Source of the DNA: UBA1479 sp963972065 | GTDB taxonomy: Bacteria > Pseudomonadota > Alphaproteobacteria > Rhodospirillales > Casp-alpha2 | DNA: 64,000 nucleotides | Reading direction: 5' to 3' | Assembly: GCA_963972065.1 (NCBI GenBank) | Contig: CAXAVJ010000008.1 | Coordinates: forward strand, 1 to 64,000 | Shown: piece after piece, positions 7,562 to 16,440 of the stretch | How the letters are laid out: the number at the start of each line of letters is the position of its first letter | How positions within the stretch are numbered: position 1 is the stretch's first letter | The notes under the pieces: model-generated | The model's input: the letters and a program-made list of their open reading frames with translations, nothing else | Database searches by the model: none | Told to the model about the DNA's origin: nothing | Translations under genes and position numbers: made by a program

Positions 7562-9205
7562 TTGAAACCGAAGACCGCAGACGACATCGCCCGCCTGATG
7601 ACGCGCGCCGGCCAGGCCTTCCGCGCCGGCAACCTGTCGCGCGCCGGCAAGGACGCGGAAGACGTGCTGAAAGCCGTGCCCGAGCACCCGGAAGCGCTCT
7701 ACTGCCTGGGGCTGGTGCGCCATAACCAGGGCAAGACGGTGCAGGCGATGACCCTGCTGCGCCGGGCCCTGGCCGCCCACCCGGGATTCGCGCCCTGCGC
7801 CGTGACCCTGTCGAAGATGCTGCTGGAAACCGGCGACGGCGACGGCGCGCTGCGGGTGCTGGGCGACGCGCTGGCCCAAAACCCCGGCGATGCCAACCTG
7901 GCCTTCGAATTGGGCCGCACGCGGATCATCCTGGGCGACCCCGCCGGCGGGGCGGAGGACCTGGGCCGGGCCGCCGAACTGGCGCCGGAGGCGCCGCCGG
8001 TCTACGGCTCCCTCGGCATCGCGTATCAATTGCTGGGCGACGGTGAGAGTGCGCGGGCGGCTTACGAGACGGCGATCGAGCTGGGCAGTCAGGACCCGGA
8101 GGATTATTTCAATCTGGGCACCGTGCATATGAACGCCCGCAAATACGACGACGCCATCGCCCTGTTCACCCGCGCGGCCGAGATGAACCCGAACCATCAG
8201 CGCGCCTTCGCCAACATCGGCCTGCTGCATGGGCGGTCGACCGAATACGCCAAGGCCATCGCGCCCCTGGAACGCGCGGTCGCGCTCGACCCCGACGACG
8301 GCAAATCGGTGAATGAGCTGATCTACGCCTATGGCGCCGAAGGCCGGGCGGCGGAGGCGGCGGCCCTGACCGAGAAATATCTGAAGTCCCATCCCGAGGC
8401 CTTCGATCTGCACGGGCAGATGGCCTTCGTGTGGATGCGCGCGGGTGAGGCGGAACGCGCCCTGGCCGCCGCCGACCGGGCGTTGGCGGCGGGATCCTTC
8501 CCGACCCCGTCCCTGGCCATGAAATCGGCGGCGTTGAACGATCTGGGCCGCACGGCGGAGGCCGCCAGGATTCTCGACTTCGACCTGATCATGACCCGGG
8601 TCCATACGGCCCCGGCCGGATACCATTCCCTAGCATCCTTCAACAAGGACCTGGTGGGCTACCTTCTGAACCATCCCAGCCTGACCTATTCCAAGGTCAA
8701 CCGCTCCGTCGAGCAGGGCCGCGGCACGCTGGAACTGTTCGACGGCACGGAGCACGGCCCGGCCCTGGAATTGAAAAAGATGATTATGGCCATGGCCGGG
8801 GATTTCATGGCGGCCCATCCGAAGGACCCGGACCATCCTTTTCTGGCCGATCCGCCCCAGGCGTTTGAGGTCAATTGCTGGGGCACGGTGTACGACCGCG
8901 AAGGCCGCCAGCTGGTGCATTTTCACCCGCCGGCCTGGCTATCGGGGGTGTATTACCCGGCCCTGCCGGCGTCCATGAAGGAGGCCGCCAAGGGGCGCAC
9001 CAACAACATCGAGGGCTGGATCGAATTCGGCCGCGCCTTCCACCTGATCGGCGACCGGCGCGAGCCGGCCGTGCATCTGGTGCGGCCCGAGGAAGGGATG
9101 ATGGTGATGTTCCCGTCCTACTTCGGGCATCAGACCATCCCGGTCACGTCGAGCGACGAAAAGCGCATATCCATCGCCTTCGACCTCTGCCCCGCCGCCG
9201 GCTGA
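7562..9205 (+). CDS. TPR-repeat protein with C-terminal putative 2OG-Fe(II) oxygenase domain
   Basis: A protein of 547 residues. About ten tetratricopeptide repeats fill residues 5-340 (for example YFNLGTVHMNARKYDDAIAL). The C-terminal third resembles the TIGR02466-type putative 2OG-Fe(II) oxygenase: FHPPAWLSGVYYP near the first metal histidine, then MVMFPSYFGHQTIPV with the distal histidine, and KRISIAFDL with the arginine expected to bind 2-oxoglutarate. The start is TTG at 7562, supported by AGGAGA six bases upstream; no ATG fits. Such fusions probably hydroxylate a protein bound by the TPR part; the target is unknown. It converges on gph. Confidence 0.75.
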   Translation: MKPKTADDIARLMTRAGQAFRAGNLSRAGKDAEDVLKAVPEHPEALYCLGLVRHNQGKTVQAMTLLRRALAAHPGFAPCAVTLSKMLLETGDGDGALRVLGDALAQNPGDANLAFELGRTRIILGDPAGGAEDLGRAAELAPEAPPVYGSLGIAYQLLGDGESARAAYETAIELGSQDPEDYFNLGTVHMNARKYDDAIALFTRAAEMNPNHQRAFANIGLLHGRSTEYAKAIAPLERAVALDPDDGKSVNELIYAYGAEGRAAEAAALTEKYLKSHPEAFDLHGQMAFVWMRAGEAERALAAADRALAAGSFPTPSLAMKSAALNDLGRTAEAARILDFDLIMTRVHTAPAGYHSLASFNKDLVGYLLNHPSLTYSKVNRSVEQGRGTLELFDGTEHGPALELKKMIMAMAGDFMAAHPKDPDHPFLADPPQAFEVNCWGTVYDREGRQLVHFHPPAWLSGVYYPALPASMKEAAKGRTNNIEGWIEFGRAFHLIGDRREPAVHLVRPEEGMMVMFPSYFGHQTIPVTSSDEKRISIAFDLCPAAG

Positions 9206-9213
9206 CCGGCGGG

Positions 9214-9948
9214 CTAACCGGGTAAACGCCGCAGCGCCGCCACCAGATCATCGAAATGATCGATCAACACGTCGGCGCCCAATTCCTCGACCGGCCCGTG
9301 AGCATAGCCGAAGGTGACCGCCACCGTGGCCACACCGGCGGCCTTGGCCACGTTGACGTCGTTATGGCTGTCGCCGACCATGACCGCGTCGCCCGGCGCC
9401 ACGCCCAATTGATCCAGCACATGCATCAGATGCCGGGGGTCGGGCTTGCGCACGCCGGGCACCGTGTCGCCGCCGGCGACCGCCGCGAAGAACGGCGCCA
9501 GACCCAGGGTATCCAGAATTTCCGCCGTCGCCCCCGCCGGTTTGTTGGTGCAGACGGCGAGCGTGCAGCCCGCGTCGCGCAAGGCCTCCAGAGCCGCGAC
9601 GGCGCCCGGAAAGGGCCGCGTCAGGGCCGCCGCGTTGGCTTCGTAGTGAACCGTGAACTCGGCCGTCGGGCCGTCGAGCCCATCCGCCGGCAGGCCGCCG
9701 GTGGCCAGCAGCCCACGTTCGACCAGCTTGGGCACGCCGTCGCCGACCATGCCGGCGACCTCGTCCCGGGAGACTTGGCGGCGGCCCAGGCGGGCGAGCA
9801 GCCAATTCAAGGCCGCCTGGATGTCGGGCACACTGTCGACCAGGGTGCCGTCGAGGTCGAACACAATAACCTTGGGAAGGGCGCCCTTGGGCAAAGGGGT
9901 GGCGGGTAAGTGCTCCTTAACCGCCGGCATTGCATAGTTCCATTGCAA
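9214..9948 (-). CDS. gph: Phosphoglycolate phosphatase (HAD superfamily)
   Basis: A protein of 244 residues with all HAD motifs: FDLDGTLVDS (nucleophile Asp31, acid/base Asp33), VCTNKP (motif II), the motif III Lys in VRKPDP, and MVGDSHNDVNVA (motif IV). The cap region and length match Gph, which removes 2-phosphoglycolate formed by DNA repair or RuBisCO oxygenation. An alternative ATG lies six codons downstream (9930). It is divergent from glmU, with a 137-bp shared upstream region. Confidence 0.85.
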   Translation of the reverse strand: MQWNYAMPAVKEHLPATPLPKGALPKVIVFDLDGTLVDSVPDIQAALNWLLARLGRRQVSRDEVAGMVGDGVPKLVERGLLATGGLPADGLDGPTAEFTVHYEANAAALTRPFPGAVAALEALRDAGCTLAVCTNKPAGATAEILDTLGLAPFFAAVAGGDTVPGVRKPDPRHLMHVLDQLGVAPGDAVMVGDSHNDVNVAKAAGVATVAVTFGYAHGPVEELGADVLIDHFDDLVAALRRLPG

Positions 9949-10085
9949 GATTCCGTAACAAACTGTGACTTGGATGACACAAGATACTGTGGCACCTTGC
10001 GGCCCGACCCTCCAGATGTTTCACCGAAACCCTTCATCAGGCCTCATGGCCGCCGCCCGAACCGTTTAAAGGCCCCCGCGTTTTC

Positions 10086-11459
10086 ATGCAAGCAGACGGA
10101 AAATTTACGACAACCGCCGTGGTCCTGGCCGCCGGGCTGGGCACGCGCATGAAATCGGACCTGCCCAAGGTGCTGCACAAGGTCGCGGGGCGGCCGATGA
10201 TCGGCCATGTCCTGGCAACCCTGGACACCGCCGCCGTCGATCAGGTGGGGGTCGTCATCGGCGAGGGCATGGATGCCTTGGCCGCCGCCGTGCAACCCCA
10301 CCCGACGGCAATGCAGACGGAGCGCCTGGGCACGGCCCACGCGGTCCTGGCGGCACGCAATTTCATTCAGGCCCATCCGGCCGACGACCTCTTGGTCGTG
10401 TTCGGCGACACGCCCTTGATCACGCCGGAAACGCTCGCCGCCATGCTGGCGGCACGCCGTTCCCCGGCACGGCCCGGCGTGGTCGTTCTCGGCTTCGAAC
10501 CTGCAACCCCCGCCCCCTACGGCCGCCTGATCCTGGACGGCGACGGCGCCCTTGCTTCCATCGTCGAAGCCAAGGACGCAACGCCGGCACAGCTTGCCGT
10601 GACACTCTGTAATTCCGGGGTCATGGTCATCGACGGCGCACGTGCCCTGGACTGGCTCGACCGTATCGGCAACGACAACGCCAAGGGCGAATATTACCTG
10701 ACCGACATCGTCGCCATCGCCCGCGCCGACGGGGCCACCGCGGCCGTTGTTATCGGTGACGCGGACGAAGTTCTGGGCGTTAATTCCCGCATTGAGCTGG
10801 CTGAGGCCGAAGCCATCACGCAGCGACGTCTGCGCGCCCGCGCCATGGAAGACGGCGCCACCTTGATCGACCCGGATACGGTCTATCTGTCATGGGACAC
10901 ACAGCTTGGCCGCGACGTCATGGTCGGGCCCAATGTGGTCTTCGGGCCCGATGTGCGCATCGCCGACAACGTGGAAATTCGGGCGTTCTGCCATATCGAG
11001 GGGGCCACGGTCGGACCGGGTGCCGTGATCGGGCCGTTCGCCCGCCTGCGTCCCGGGGCGGACCTGGCCGAAGGCGTGCATATCGGCAATTTCGTCGAGA
11101 TCAAGGCCGCGACCCTGGGGGCCGGCAGCAAGGCCAATCATCTGTCCTATGTCGGCGACAGCATTGTCGGCGCGGGTGTGAACATCGGCGCCGGCACCAT
11201 CACCTGCAATTACGATGGCCATGTGAAATCCCGGACGGTGATCGGCGACGGCGCCTTCATCGGCTCCAACACGGCCCTGGTCGCCCCGGTGACCGTGGGT
11301 GCGGGGGCCATCGTGGGGGCCGGCAGCGCGATTTCCAAGAATGTCGCGGCGGGTGCGCTCGCCGTGACCCGGGCCGAGCAGAAGGAAGTCCAAGGCTGGG
11401 CCGACCGCTTCAACGCCAAGCGGCGCAAGGACAAACAAGACCGGAAGAAAGAGGGCTAG
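10086..11459 (+). CDS. glmU: Bifunctional N-acetylglucosamine-1-P uridyltransferase / glucosamine-1-P acetyltransferase
   Basis: A protein of 457 residues. The N-terminal pyrophosphorylase domain carries VLAAGLGTRMKSDLPKVLHK, and TERLGTAHAV and GDTPLI follow. The C-terminal half is a left-handed beta-helix of hexapeptide repeats (GPGAVIGPFARLRPGADL, VNIGAGTITCNYDG). It makes UDP-GlcNAc for peptidoglycan and LPS from the product of the next gene's pathway. It lies six bases upstream of glmS, forming an amino-sugar operon; the phosphoglucosamine mutase glmM is not in the window. Confidence 0.97.
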   Translation: MQADGKFTTTAVVLAAGLGTRMKSDLPKVLHKVAGRPMIGHVLATLDTAAVDQVGVVIGEGMDALAAAVQPHPTAMQTERLGTAHAVLAARNFIQAHPADDLLVVFGDTPLITPETLAAMLAARRSPARPGVVVLGFEPATPAPYGRLILDGDGALASIVEAKDATPAQLAVTLCNSGVMVIDGARALDWLDRIGNDNAKGEYYLTDIVAIARADGATAAVVIGDADEVLGVNSRIELAEAEAITQRRLRARAMEDGATLIDPDTVYLSWDTQLGRDVMVGPNVVFGPDVRIADNVEIRAFCHIEGATVGPGAVIGPFARLRPGADLAEGVHIGNFVEIKAATLGAGSKANHLSYVGDSIVGAGVNIGAGTITCNYDGHVKSRTVIGDGAFIGSNTALVAPVTVGAGAIVGAGSAISKNVAAGALAVTRAEQKEVQGWADRFNAKRRKDKQDRKKEG

Positions 11460-11465
11460 CGGGCG

Positions 11466-13289
11466 ATGTGCGGCATCATCGGAATTCTTGGCCGGGGTGA
11501 GGCCGCGCCCATCCTGTTGGAAGGGCTCAAGCGCCTTGAATACCGGGGCTACGATTCCGCCGGGATCGCGACCCTGGTCAACGGCGCCATCGAGCGCCGG
11601 CGGGCCGAAGGCAAGCTTGCCAACCTGGCCGCTCGCCTGGACGAGATGCCCATCGCCGGCACGGTCGGTATCGGCCATACCCGCTGGGCGACCCATGGCG
11701 TGCCCAACGAAGCCAACGCCCACCCGCACGCGACGGACCGCGTCGCCATCGTCCATAACGGGATCATCGAAAACTACAAGGACCTCCGGGCCGAGCTGAT
11801 CGCCAAAGGCTGCGACCTGGCGTCGGACACGGACACCGAGGTCATCGTCCATCTGATCACCCAGGAAATGGTCGACGGAAAATCACCGACGGAAGCGACA
11901 TCCGCGGTTCTGCGCCGCCTCGACGGCGCCTTCGCGCTCGCCATCATCTTTTCCGGCCATCACGACCTGATGATCGGCGCCCGGCGCGGCAGTCCCTTGG
12001 CCGTCGGCTTCGGCGAGGGCGAGATGTTCCTGGGCTCCGACGCCCTGGCCCTCGCACCCCTCACCGACCGCATCATGTATCTGGACGACGGCGACTGGGT
12101 GGTGCTGAGCCCCACCGGCGCCCAGGTGTTCGACGGCAACGACGCCCCGGCCGAACGCCCCGTGCGCCTGACCGAACTGTCCGGCGCCGCCATCGGCAAG
12201 GGCGGCTACCGGCATTTCATGCTCAAGGAAATCTACGAGCAGCCCCAGGTCATCGGCGACACTCTGCAAAGCTTCATCAATCCGGCGTCGCGCACCGTCA
12301 CCATGCCCGGCCTGCCGTTCGATCCGGCGGCGCTGGAGCGCCTGACCCTGGTCGCCTGCGGCACGTCCTATTACGCCTGCCTGACCGCCAAGTACTGGTT
12401 CGAACAGCTGGCCCGCATTCCGGTCGAGGTCGATATCGCCTCCGAATTCCGCTACCGCGAGCCACCCATGGCGAAGAACGGCGCCGCGATCTTCATTTCT
12501 CAATCGGGCGAGACGGTGGATCCCCTGGCCGCCCTGCGCTACGCGCGGGGGGCCGGCCAGGCGATCCTGTCGATCGTCAACCAGGCGGAAAGCGCCATCG
12601 CCCGGGAATCGGACATGGTCCTGCACACCAACGCGGGGCCCGAGATCGGCGTCGCCTCGACCAAGGCGTTCACCACGCAGCTGACCGTGCTGGCCTGCCT
12701 CGCCATCGCCGTGGCGCGCGGCAGGGGCGCCATCGACGCGGCGACGGAGGCCCGCCTGACCACGGCCCTGACCGAGGTGCCCGGGCGGGCGGCGGAAATC
12801 CTCAACCACGACGAACGCCTGCGGGACATCGCCCAGAACATGGCCGAAGCCCGCGACGTGCTCTACCTGGGGCGCGGCACTAGTTATCCAATCGCCCTTG
12901 AAGGGGCATTGAAGCTGAAGGAAATTTCCTACATCCACGCCGAGGGCTATGCCGCCGGCGAAATGAAACACGGCCCCATCGCCCTGATCGACGATCAGGT
13001 GCCGGTCATCGTCATCGCCCCCACGGACGCCTTGTTCGAGAAAACGGCGTCGAACGTCCATGAAGTCATGGCCCGGGGCGGGCGGGTGATCGTGATTTCC
13101 GACGACGCCGGGGTCGCCGCCCTTGCCGACGGGGCGGAAGCCACGGTCGCCCTGCGCACCGTCGACCCCTTCGTCGCCCCCATCCTTTATGCGATTCCGG
13201 TGCAACTGCTGGCCTATCACGTCGCGGTCATCAAGGGTACAGACGTCGACCAGCCCCGCAACCTGGCGAAAAGCGTGACCGTGGAATAA
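11466..13289 (+). CDS. glmS: Glutamine--fructose-6-phosphate aminotransferase (isomerizing)
   Basis: A protein of 607 residues. It begins MCGIIGILG, with Cys2 the glutaminase nucleophile after removal of Met1, and contains the glutaminase markers GHTRWATHG and HNGIIENY. Two SIS domains follow (ACGTSYYAC; SQSGETVDPLAALR; YLGRGTSYPIALEGALKLKEISYIHAEGY is spread over the second), and the conserved end is DQPRNLAKSVTVE. It commits fructose-6-P to hexosamine synthesis. It is co-transcribed with glmU and followed by a GC hairpin (13291-13309) and a terminator. Confidence 0.97.
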   Translation: MCGIIGILGRGEAAPILLEGLKRLEYRGYDSAGIATLVNGAIERRRAEGKLANLAARLDEMPIAGTVGIGHTRWATHGVPNEANAHPHATDRVAIVHNGIIENYKDLRAELIAKGCDLASDTDTEVIVHLITQEMVDGKSPTEATSAVLRRLDGAFALAIIFSGHHDLMIGARRGSPLAVGFGEGEMFLGSDALALAPLTDRIMYLDDGDWVVLSPTGAQVFDGNDAPAERPVRLTELSGAAIGKGGYRHFMLKEIYEQPQVIGDTLQSFINPASRTVTMPGLPFDPAALERLTLVACGTSYYACLTAKYWFEQLARIPVEVDIASEFRYREPPMAKNGAAIFISQSGETVDPLAALRYARGAGQAILSIVNQAESAIARESDMVLHTNAGPEIGVASTKAFTTQLTVLACLAIAVARGRGAIDAATEARLTTALTEVPGRAAEILNHDERLRDIAQNMAEARDVLYLGRGTSYPIALEGALKLKEISYIHAEGYAAGEMKHGPIALIDDQVPVIVIAPTDALFEKTASNVHEVMARGGRVIVISDDAGVAALADGAEATVALRTVDPFVAPILYAIPVQLLAYHVAVIKGTDVDQPRNLAKSVTVE

Positions 13290-13341
13290 CGGGGGCCGAC
13301 CCGGCCCCCGCATCGCGCCCGAGCAATCAGTCCGCACAAAG

Positions 13342-13372
13342 AAAAACGGCCGCCCCGAAGGACGGCCGTTTC
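13342..13372. terminator. Bidirectional terminator between glmS and the porin gene
   Basis: AAACGGCCG and CGGCCGTTT (13344-13352 and 13363-13371) form a perfect 9-bp stem with a 10-base loop. It is preceded by an A run and followed by TTT, so it can work for both convergent genes. A separate perfect 8-bp GC hairpin without a T run lies at 13291-13309. Confidence 0.75.
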
Positions 13373-13428
13373 CTTACTGAAAGCTCAACCGAGCGGCAGA
13401 GCGCCGAAGCGCCCCACCCTAAGCCCGA

Positions 13429-14544
13429 TTAGAACTTAACCTGAGCACCGACCAGGAAGGTCATCAGGCTGTCGAGGGCCGTCGCCGTACCATCGACGTC
13501 CCAGAACATCACGTTGCCGTAGATGTTCGTGCCAGCAGCTTTGATCTGCTGGTTGACGCCGAAGCCGAAGGCTTCGCCATCGATGCCGTCGCCGGCGAGG
13601 TCGGACGTGCCCTGGAAGGTCACACCAACGCCCGTGGCACCCAGCGAATTCATGTTCGCCGTGTAGCCGATGGTGGCGGCATAGACCTTGTGGTCCTTGC
13701 CAGTCTCCTGATCGGACGAACCATACAGACCGGTCAGCGAGATGCCGCTATCGTGCTTCACGGAAGCACCGAGCTGCCACTGGTTTTTGGCGGTCGAATC
13801 GCCCGAGTTATTTTCGTAGAAGCCGCGAGCACGAACTTGCAGGCCGCCCATCTTGCCGTCATACAGAGCACCGACGCCCCAGATGCCATTGGCTTCCAGG
13901 CCAACCTGGCCGCGGAATCCCGACATGGACGGGGTTTCGTACTGAATGGCGTCACGACGGCCACCGTCAAGGGTGGTGAACACGCTACGGATATTCGTGC
14001 CGGACAAGGCAGCCGCCGTGTTGTCGTTGCGGAACTCCATGCCGGAAACGAGCAGGGAGGAGTCCATACCGGCGAAGGCACCGGCGGCGTAGCCGAGATC
14101 CAGGCCGTCGGACATGCCGTCGGAGATTTCCGACTGCTGGCCCAGGGTCAGCTTACCGAACTGCTTATGGGTGAAGTAGACCATGGCCAGACGTTCGGCG
14201 AAAGTGCCGCCGCCGCCGGTTTCAGACGTCTGGCTGATATCGGGCGAGTCGTTCGACTGCATTTCCATTTCCAGGCGGGCACCAACGGAGACGGATTCGT
14301 TGATCTTGCCGGAAGCCTTCAAGCCAAAACGGGTAGAGCCGTTATCACCGTCCTGATGGCGATAACCGGATTCTTCACCGTCGTTGTAGAACATCATGTT
14401 GCGGTTGACCTGGCCGTAAACGGTGAGGTCGGTCGCATTGCCGTTCTTGATGGAACCGGCTTCGGCGGTGGTGGCAACCGGGGTGGCGAACGCGAAAAGC
14501 GCAGCGCCGGCGGCACCAACCATAAGGGTCTTTTTGAGGTTCAT
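13429..14544 (-). CDS. Outer-membrane porin (alphaproteobacterial general porin family)
   Basis: A protein of 371 residues with a signal peptide (MNLKKTLMVGAAGAALFAF core, likely cleavage after TTAEA). Many alternating amphipathic strands follow, for example LTVYGQVNRNMMFY and SVGARLEMEMQ. The sequence ends in ...GAQVKF with the C-terminal Phe recognised by the Bam complex. It is probably a trimeric 16-strand channel for small solutes. AGGAG lies eight bases before ATG. The codon use is that of a highly expressed gene (few rare codons). Expression may be osmotically controlled: an OmpR-like inverted repeat lies 114 bp upstream. Confidence 0.88.
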   Translation of the reverse strand: MNLKKTLMVGAAGAALFAFATPVATTAEAGSIKNGNATDLTVYGQVNRNMMFYNDGEESGYRHQDGDNGSTRFGLKASGKINESVSVGARLEMEMQSNDSPDISQTSETGGGGTFAERLAMVYFTHKQFGKLTLGQQSEISDGMSDGLDLGYAAGAFAGMDSSLLVSGMEFRNDNTAAALSGTNIRSVFTTLDGGRRDAIQYETPSMSGFRGQVGLEANGIWGVGALYDGKMGGLQVRARGFYENNSGDSTAKNQWQLGASVKHDSGISLTGLYGSSDQETGKDHKVYAATIGYTANMNSLGATGVGVTFQGTSDLAGDGIDGEAFGFGVNQQIKAAGTNIYGNVMFWDVDGTATALDSLMTFLVGAQVKF

Positions 14545-14657
14545 TCGTTTGCTCCTAAGATGAGATTCACTACTTACAAATCCACTTTGTCCTGGAACAC
14601 TAAAGGATCACGCGTTGGCAATCCTGTTCCGGACGAGGGCAGTTTAGCGAAACGCCT

Positions 14658-14704
14658 CTGTTTCAAAAGCAAAATCCGCGCCGACTGTAGATTTTTTGAA
14701 ACAG
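14658..14704. promoter_or_regulatory. Inverted repeat upstream of the porin gene (possible OmpR-type site)
   Basis: CTGTTTCAAAA (14658-14668) and TTTTGAAACAG (14694-14704) are a perfect 11-bp inverted repeat with a 25-base spacer. The right arm in context (GATTTTTTGAAACAG) resembles the TTTTTGAAACA core of enterobacterial OmpR sites at porin promoters. No convincing -35/-10 pair could be assigned. Regulator identity is inference. Confidence 0.4.
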
Positions 14705-14975
14705 TGTTGCCCTAATGCCACACATTGCTGATATTTGATGAAAATCAGGCGCTTCAGCGGGGGGCTTCCGCCATTCACATCCCATGAGTTAGCCGCCGTT
14801 GCGCAAATGTCACGGACCTGTCACACCATCCCGAATCGCCCTCGAGACCGCCGCGTACAGCGTCTCAACACCTTGCTGTGCGGTTGAACACGGCAGCGAA
14901 CATGGATTAGATGGGGGAATGTCGGGCCGATACCGGACACCCATAAACCACACTCACAAACCCAAGGACGTCCCC
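14705..14975. other. Non-coding region between the porin and gor
   Basis: About 270 bases hold no credible gene. A long in-frame extension of gor back to 14799 exists, but its translation is unlike any reductase N-terminus. The stretch should contain the upstream control of the porin and the gor promoter; I could not assign individual sites. Confidence 0.5.
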
Positions 14976-16358
14976 ATGCCGCAATACGACTATGACCTGA
15001 TCACAATCGGCGGGGGCTCCGGCGGGGTCCGGACCTCGCGCTTTGCTGCCAGTCAGTACGGCGTGAAAACGGCCGTGATCGAAAATCTGCGCATCGGCGG
15101 AACCTGCGTCATGCGCGGCTGCGTGCCCAAGAAGCTTCTGGTTTACGGCGCCCATTTCGCCGAGGATTTCGAAGATGCGGCCGGCTACGGCTGGGATACC
15201 GGTGCGCCGGTGTTCGACTGGCCCAGGCTGATCGCCAATAAGAATAAAGAGTTGGATCGCCTGGAAGGCGTCTACCACCGCCTGCTGCGTGACGCCGGGG
15301 TGGACGAGCTGACGGGTACGGGCCGCGTCATCGACGCCCATACGGTCGAGATCGCTGGCCCGGGCGGAACCCGGACCTGCACCGCTAAATACATCCTGGT
15401 CGCCACCGGCGGCTGGCCGTCCCTGCCGGATATTCCCGGGATCGGGCACGCCATCACGTCGAACGAGGCGCTCGACCTGGACCACCTCCCGGCCAGGATC
15501 GCGATTGTCGGCGGCGGCTATATCGCGGTTGAATTCGCGGGCATCTTCAACGGCCTGGGCGCCGAGACCCATGTGATTATCCGGGCGGAGAACATCCTGC
15601 GCGGGTTCGATCCGGCGGTGCGCGATACCCTGCACGAAGAAATGATCAAAAAAGGCGTCGCCATTCACCAGGAAACCACCGTCCAATCCATCGAAAAGAC
15701 GGCATCGGGCTATTCCCTGCGCCTCAACGACGACGACATCCTGGAAGTCGACGCCGTCATGTACGCCACCGGCCGCGCCCCCAACACCCAGGGCTTGGGG
15801 CTGGCCGAAGCCGGCGTCGACCTGACCGCCAAGGGCGCCGTCGTCGTCGACGACCATTTCAAGACCAGCATCGACAGCATCTATGCCCTGGGCGACGTCA
15901 TCGACCGGGTGCAACTGACGCCCGTGGCCCTGGCCGAGGGCATGGCCGTGGCCCATACCCTGTTCGGCGGCAAGCCGACAACGGTCGATTACGCCGATAT
16001 CCCGACGGCCGTGTTCTCGACCCCGCCCGTGGGCACCGTGGGCCTGACCGAGGACGAGGCACGCAGGAACCACGACGTCGTCATCTACCAATCCCACTTC
16101 CGGCCCATGAAATATACCCTGTCGGGCCGCGACGAGCGCACCATGATGAAGATGATCGTCGACAAGAAGACGGACCGTGTTCTCGGCTGTCACATGGTCG
16201 GCCTGGACGCCGCCGAGATGACCCAGGCGCTGGGCATCGCGCTCAAGGCCGGGGCAACCAAAGCCCATTTCGACGCCACCATCGGCATCCACCCGACAGC
16301 GGCCGAGGAATGGGTGACCATGCGCACCCCGCTACGCGAAGTCGAGGCTGCGGAATAA
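14976..16358 (+). CDS. gor: Glutathione-disulfide reductase
   Basis: A protein of 460 residues. It has the FAD-binding TIGGGSGG (10-17), the redox disulfide in GGTCVMRGCVPKK (Cys44, Cys49), the NADPH-binding GGGYIAVEFAG, and the interface catalytic motif IHPTAAEE (His439, Glu444). The CVMRGC form matches the plant/alphaproteobacterial GR branch rather than lipoamide dehydrogenase. It keeps glutathione reduced with NADPH. The ATG at 14976 is chosen because homologous sequence begins there and AAGGACG precedes it; the open frame continues upstream to 14799. Confidence 0.93.
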   Translation: MPQYDYDLITIGGGSGGVRTSRFAASQYGVKTAVIENLRIGGTCVMRGCVPKKLLVYGAHFAEDFEDAAGYGWDTGAPVFDWPRLIANKNKELDRLEGVYHRLLRDAGVDELTGTGRVIDAHTVEIAGPGGTRTCTAKYILVATGGWPSLPDIPGIGHAITSNEALDLDHLPARIAIVGGGYIAVEFAGIFNGLGAETHVIIRAENILRGFDPAVRDTLHEEMIKKGVAIHQETTVQSIEKTASGYSLRLNDDDILEVDAVMYATGRAPNTQGLGLAEAGVDLTAKGAVVVDDHFKTSIDSIYALGDVIDRVQLTPVALAEGMAVAHTLFGGKPTTVDYADIPTAVFSTPPVGTVGLTEDEARRNHDVVIYQSHFRPMKYTLSGRDERTMMKMIVDKKTDRVLGCHMVGLDAAEMTQALGIALKAGATKAHFDATIGIHPTAAEEWVTMRTPLREVEAAE

Positions 16359-16382
16359 CCGCCCTTCCCTTGCCGATAAAGA

Positions 16383-16420
16383 AAAACCGCCGCCGGTCAT
16401 CCCGGCGGCGGTTTTCTTTT
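16383..16420. terminator. Bidirectional terminator between gor and the CoA-transferase gene
   Basis: AAAACCGCCGCCGG (16383-16396) pairs perfectly with CCGGCGGCGGTTTT (16402-16415) across a 5-base loop. T runs follow in both orientations. It serves the two convergent genes. Confidence 0.92.
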
Positions 16421-16440
16421 GTCTGCCCGGAAAGCCTACG

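Noticed and set aside
7346..8626. Long minus-strand frame next to tRNA-Val
   Set aside because: It is antisense to the TPR gene, and part of it reads through the tRNA.
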